DNA of 64,000 nt from Sialis fuliginosa (Eukaryota > Arthropoda > Insecta > Megaloptera > Sialidae). The stretch is from contig OY540810.1 in assembly GCA_961205875.1 (NCBI GenBank), forward strand, positions 25,110,001-25,174,000, written 5' to 3'. The position numbers and the translations under genes were made by a program. Of the stretch, positions 61,657 to 64,000 are shown piece after piece. The notes under the pieces were generated by a model. The model had not been told where the DNA came from. It did not search any database and saw nothing but the letters and a program-made list of their open reading frames with translations. Within the stretch, counting starts at the first letter, position 1; each line of letters begins with the position of its first letter.

Positions 61657-61790
61657 TAGGGTGACCAGGTCTCAGGTTTTCATCCGGAGTCTTGGGGTTT
61701 CTAAACTGTTTGTCCGGGCTCCGGGTTTCGTTATAATTTCTCCCGGTTTTGTAATAATGTTGATGACCAAAAAAAGTAAGTAGTAGCGTA
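61657..61790. mobile_element. Truncated copy of the TAGGGTGACCAG hAT-like MITE
   Basis: Begins TAGGGTGACCAGGTCTC and follows the element at 1429-1700 (GGTTTTCATCCGGAGTC, then CCGGGCTCCGGGTTTCG), but the right end is missing. Its first two bases overlap the TTA of the preceding MITE, so one element inserted at the edge of the other. Confidence 0.65.
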
Positions 61791-61799
61791 GCTAGAGGT

Positions 61800-62435
61800 C
61801 GCTGTGCCCCCAGGAAAAACTGAAAATAGCGCCTCCCTGGTTGATTGTCATGCCGATTTTTTTAATCTTACTTTTGCGCATTCCTAAAGTTTCTGAAGAC
61901 CTTTTTTTCAGTACATACTCATTGTCTCATTTTGGCGCTCCCCCAGGCCTTGCACTAACCCTAGCTACGTCACTGATCCTATGTTACTTGGTAGATCATA
62001 AGCAGCATGTTAGTAAAAGTTTCATCCAAATCAGTTCAGTACTTTCTGAGATTAACGTTAACACACAAACTTAAAAATGTTGTCTTTTTATATTATACTA
62101 TATAGTTGTTACTCGCGACTAGTCGATAAAACAGGTTTTTAGTTTTGCATTTGCACGTTAGATGTCTGGATCAAAAAAATATAACCTATAAATCGTACAA
62201 GTGTCACACATCCATTTTTTATATAATACTTTTTCGGCATACAAAGTAGTCTATGTCCTTCTCCAGGATGCAAGCTATCTCCCAGCCAAATTTTATCAAG
62301 ATCGGTTCAGCGGTTTAGCTGTGAAAAGATAAATTTAGCCTCAAGCATAAGAGTGTTATCTTTTGTGACGCCTATGAAACAAACAGACAGACAGAGAGAC
62401 AGAGATACTTTCGTATTTATAATATCAGTAAGGAT
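61800..62435. mobile_element. Decayed transposon sequence
   Basis: Holds the phrases TCTATGTCCTTCTCCAGGAT, CAAGCTATCTCCCAGCCAAA and GATCGGTTCAGCGGTTTAGC, followed by repeated ACAGACAGA and a TTTCGTATTTATAATATCAG tail. These are widespread in insect genomes at ends of transposable elements. Exact element and boundaries are not resolved. Confidence 0.55.
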
Positions 62436-64000
62436 TAGTTTACTTTAGACCCTCGTAAAAACATGGAGCCCTTATTTATATCATTAAATTATAAATATTA
62501 TATTCATATCAGCTTCTTTTTGTAATTCAAAATAATTGTAACTTATACTAATAATGTTTAACACGTAAACGTAGTAATAATTTAAGGTTAGTGCTAATAA
62601 TTATAGTTCATTTAATTTAATTGGGCAAAATTAATGTACGAGTATTTACAACGTATCATATCAAAAACGATTGTTATATAATATAAAGGACAAAATATAG
62701 CTAAAATTCAAACTAATATAAATAAAAATGAAATGTACGTTATGGGTCACTATATTTTATTATTTTGAAATTTCGTGAGCTATATTAAATGCTAATGACC
62801 CCCAAATAACACATTGTGAATATGCGTAACTATTTTTAGATCGTATAAATACACTGCATAATAAAAATCACCAGAAAAGAATAAATACGTATTCCTTCTT
62901 TTCATGCATACCTCAATTGCAGTCAACTGATGTTTTTAGAACTGGTTTATCATTTTTTATGCATTTTTATATTTATAAACTTACAGTAGCGTATGGGTGG
63001 GTGGGACTACATATCAGAATCGACATACAATTGTAAGTGCATGTTGATCTGTGTGTCTGTCGGTCTGTGATCGTTGTAAAACGAAAACGGTGATGTTTAT
63101 TATTATAACTTTTCAATTTTCGAATTTATTTAAAAAATGTTGTAAATACAAGTTTATAGAGTATAATTAAAAAATATATAAAAGTATCAATGATTAACGT
63201 TCTATCTATTTTTCGGGTACAATAGTTCTGCTATAATCTCCTCTTGTGTCCCAATTTCCAAAATTAAAATAATTTGCTATTTTGACCAAACATATTATTT
63301 TCGAAGTATTTTAACGCGTTTTATACGATATATAGTCTTCTGCATAGTGAATTATACCTTTGACATTATTTACCCAGGATGCACCCCCCACTAAACTGTC
63401 AGCTGTTAAGTGGGTTCGAGAAGGTTGTCAATAGGATTTAACATCCCTTTTTTTTCCTATTTTTTTGTATTTTTTTACATATTTTTTTAGTTTTTTTCTG
63501 ATGTACCTATTTAGATCCGGCATATGTATGTTATTTTTTCTAGTTAAACAAATTTGAAAGTTGATAGTGGGATCGTGTTCAGCATACCAAAAAACGTAAA
63601 GATATATATTTTTGGGTCTCGGATTACTTTTTTAAGCTCTAGAATGTTAGAATAAATCATGGCAAAGATTTGCAAAAAATCGCAATATTTTAATACATAT
63701 TTTTTTAGTGAAACAAACTTCAAAACAGACAGCAGCATCGTGTTCAGCATACTAATAAAGATAATAAAGATATAACTTAATATTTGTTGTTTTTATTCGA
63801 CACTTTACTACATATATTGAAAAAACGATATTAACCTAAAATTAGCTTAACTTTTTTATGTTACTGCAAGGTTAGTAAATGTTACTTTAAGGGTTGCTGG
63901 ATTGAGGGTTCAATATGAGACTATATAAGGTTTATAATATACAAATCGTAAATATTTTGGGTCTTATGCGAAATAGGGGGTAGATTTTCCCCCTAGAATC
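62436..64000. other. Intergenic/intronic, with transposon pieces at the right edge
   Basis: No gene. A pair of similar segments with TCGTGTTCAGCATAC lies at 63571-63586 and 63739-63754. The last 65 bases (ATACAAATCGTAAATATTTT and GGGTCTTATGCGAAATAGGG) match the interior of the piggyBac-like element near 3276-3330 and 3432-3462, so another copy of that family probably starts here and leaves the window. Confidence 0.45.

Noticed and set aside
63405-63425. Possible tRNA B-box (GGTTCGAG)
   Set aside because: No matching A-box or cloverleaf arms could be placed at the right distance.

Overview
This is AT-rich, intron-bearing animal DNA, almost certainly from an insect and probably a hemipteran. 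The recognisable genes are typical arthropod ones with GT-AG introns, while most of the window is intergenic or intronic sequence packed with short inverted-repeat transposons. No bacterial operon, CRISPR array, rRNA or convincing tRNA was seen.

Five host genes can be supported by joining exons. (1) 728-793, minus: the first coding exon of a misshapen/MAP4K4-type kinase, whose kinase exons lie off the left edge. (2) 4681-6901, plus, three exons: the complete complex I accessory subunit NDUFA2 (91 aa). (3) 43312-48809, plus, eleven exons: a complete Nostrin homologue (1216 aa) with F-BAR, an HR1-like region and a C-terminal SH3, preceded by an unusual 678-residue low-complexity single-exon N-terminus. 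(4) 51529-52199, minus, three exons: a complete ARL14 effector protein (ARL14EP)-like Cys-rich protein (144 aa), convergent with Nostrin. (5) 58856-60247, minus, three exons: the C-terminal part of a glypican, most like the dally/GPC3-GPC5 group, with SG attachment sites and a GPI signal. Upstream glypican exons were not found and probably lie to the right.

The rest is a mosaic of transposable elements. Many can be bounded to the base by their target-site duplications: hAT-like elements with 8-bp duplications (1429-1700, 9393-9735, 22243-23983, 27466-27873, and the 8-bp palindrome 52472-52692); Harbinger-like MITEs with TTA/TAA duplications (1823-1889, 16546-16803, 33964-34521, 49078-49420, 61513-61655); piggyBac-like elements with TTAA (2910-4271, 46327-46574); a Tc1-like element with TA (35778-37944) split by a second element (35831-37743); and a 203-bp element with plant-type Stowaway ends (38210-38412).

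The most striking region is 19089-25600. It looks like one 6.5-kb CACTG-ended DNA transposon with subterminal tandem arrays at both ends (219-bp units left, 207-216-bp units right). It carries a broken five-exon gene resembling DUF4806 proteins, and a foldback hAT element with an 8-bp duplication is inserted in it. A separate satellite of thirteen 96-bp units lies at 32181-33450. The genes do not form a pathway; they are ordinary neighbours separated by transposon-rich DNA.
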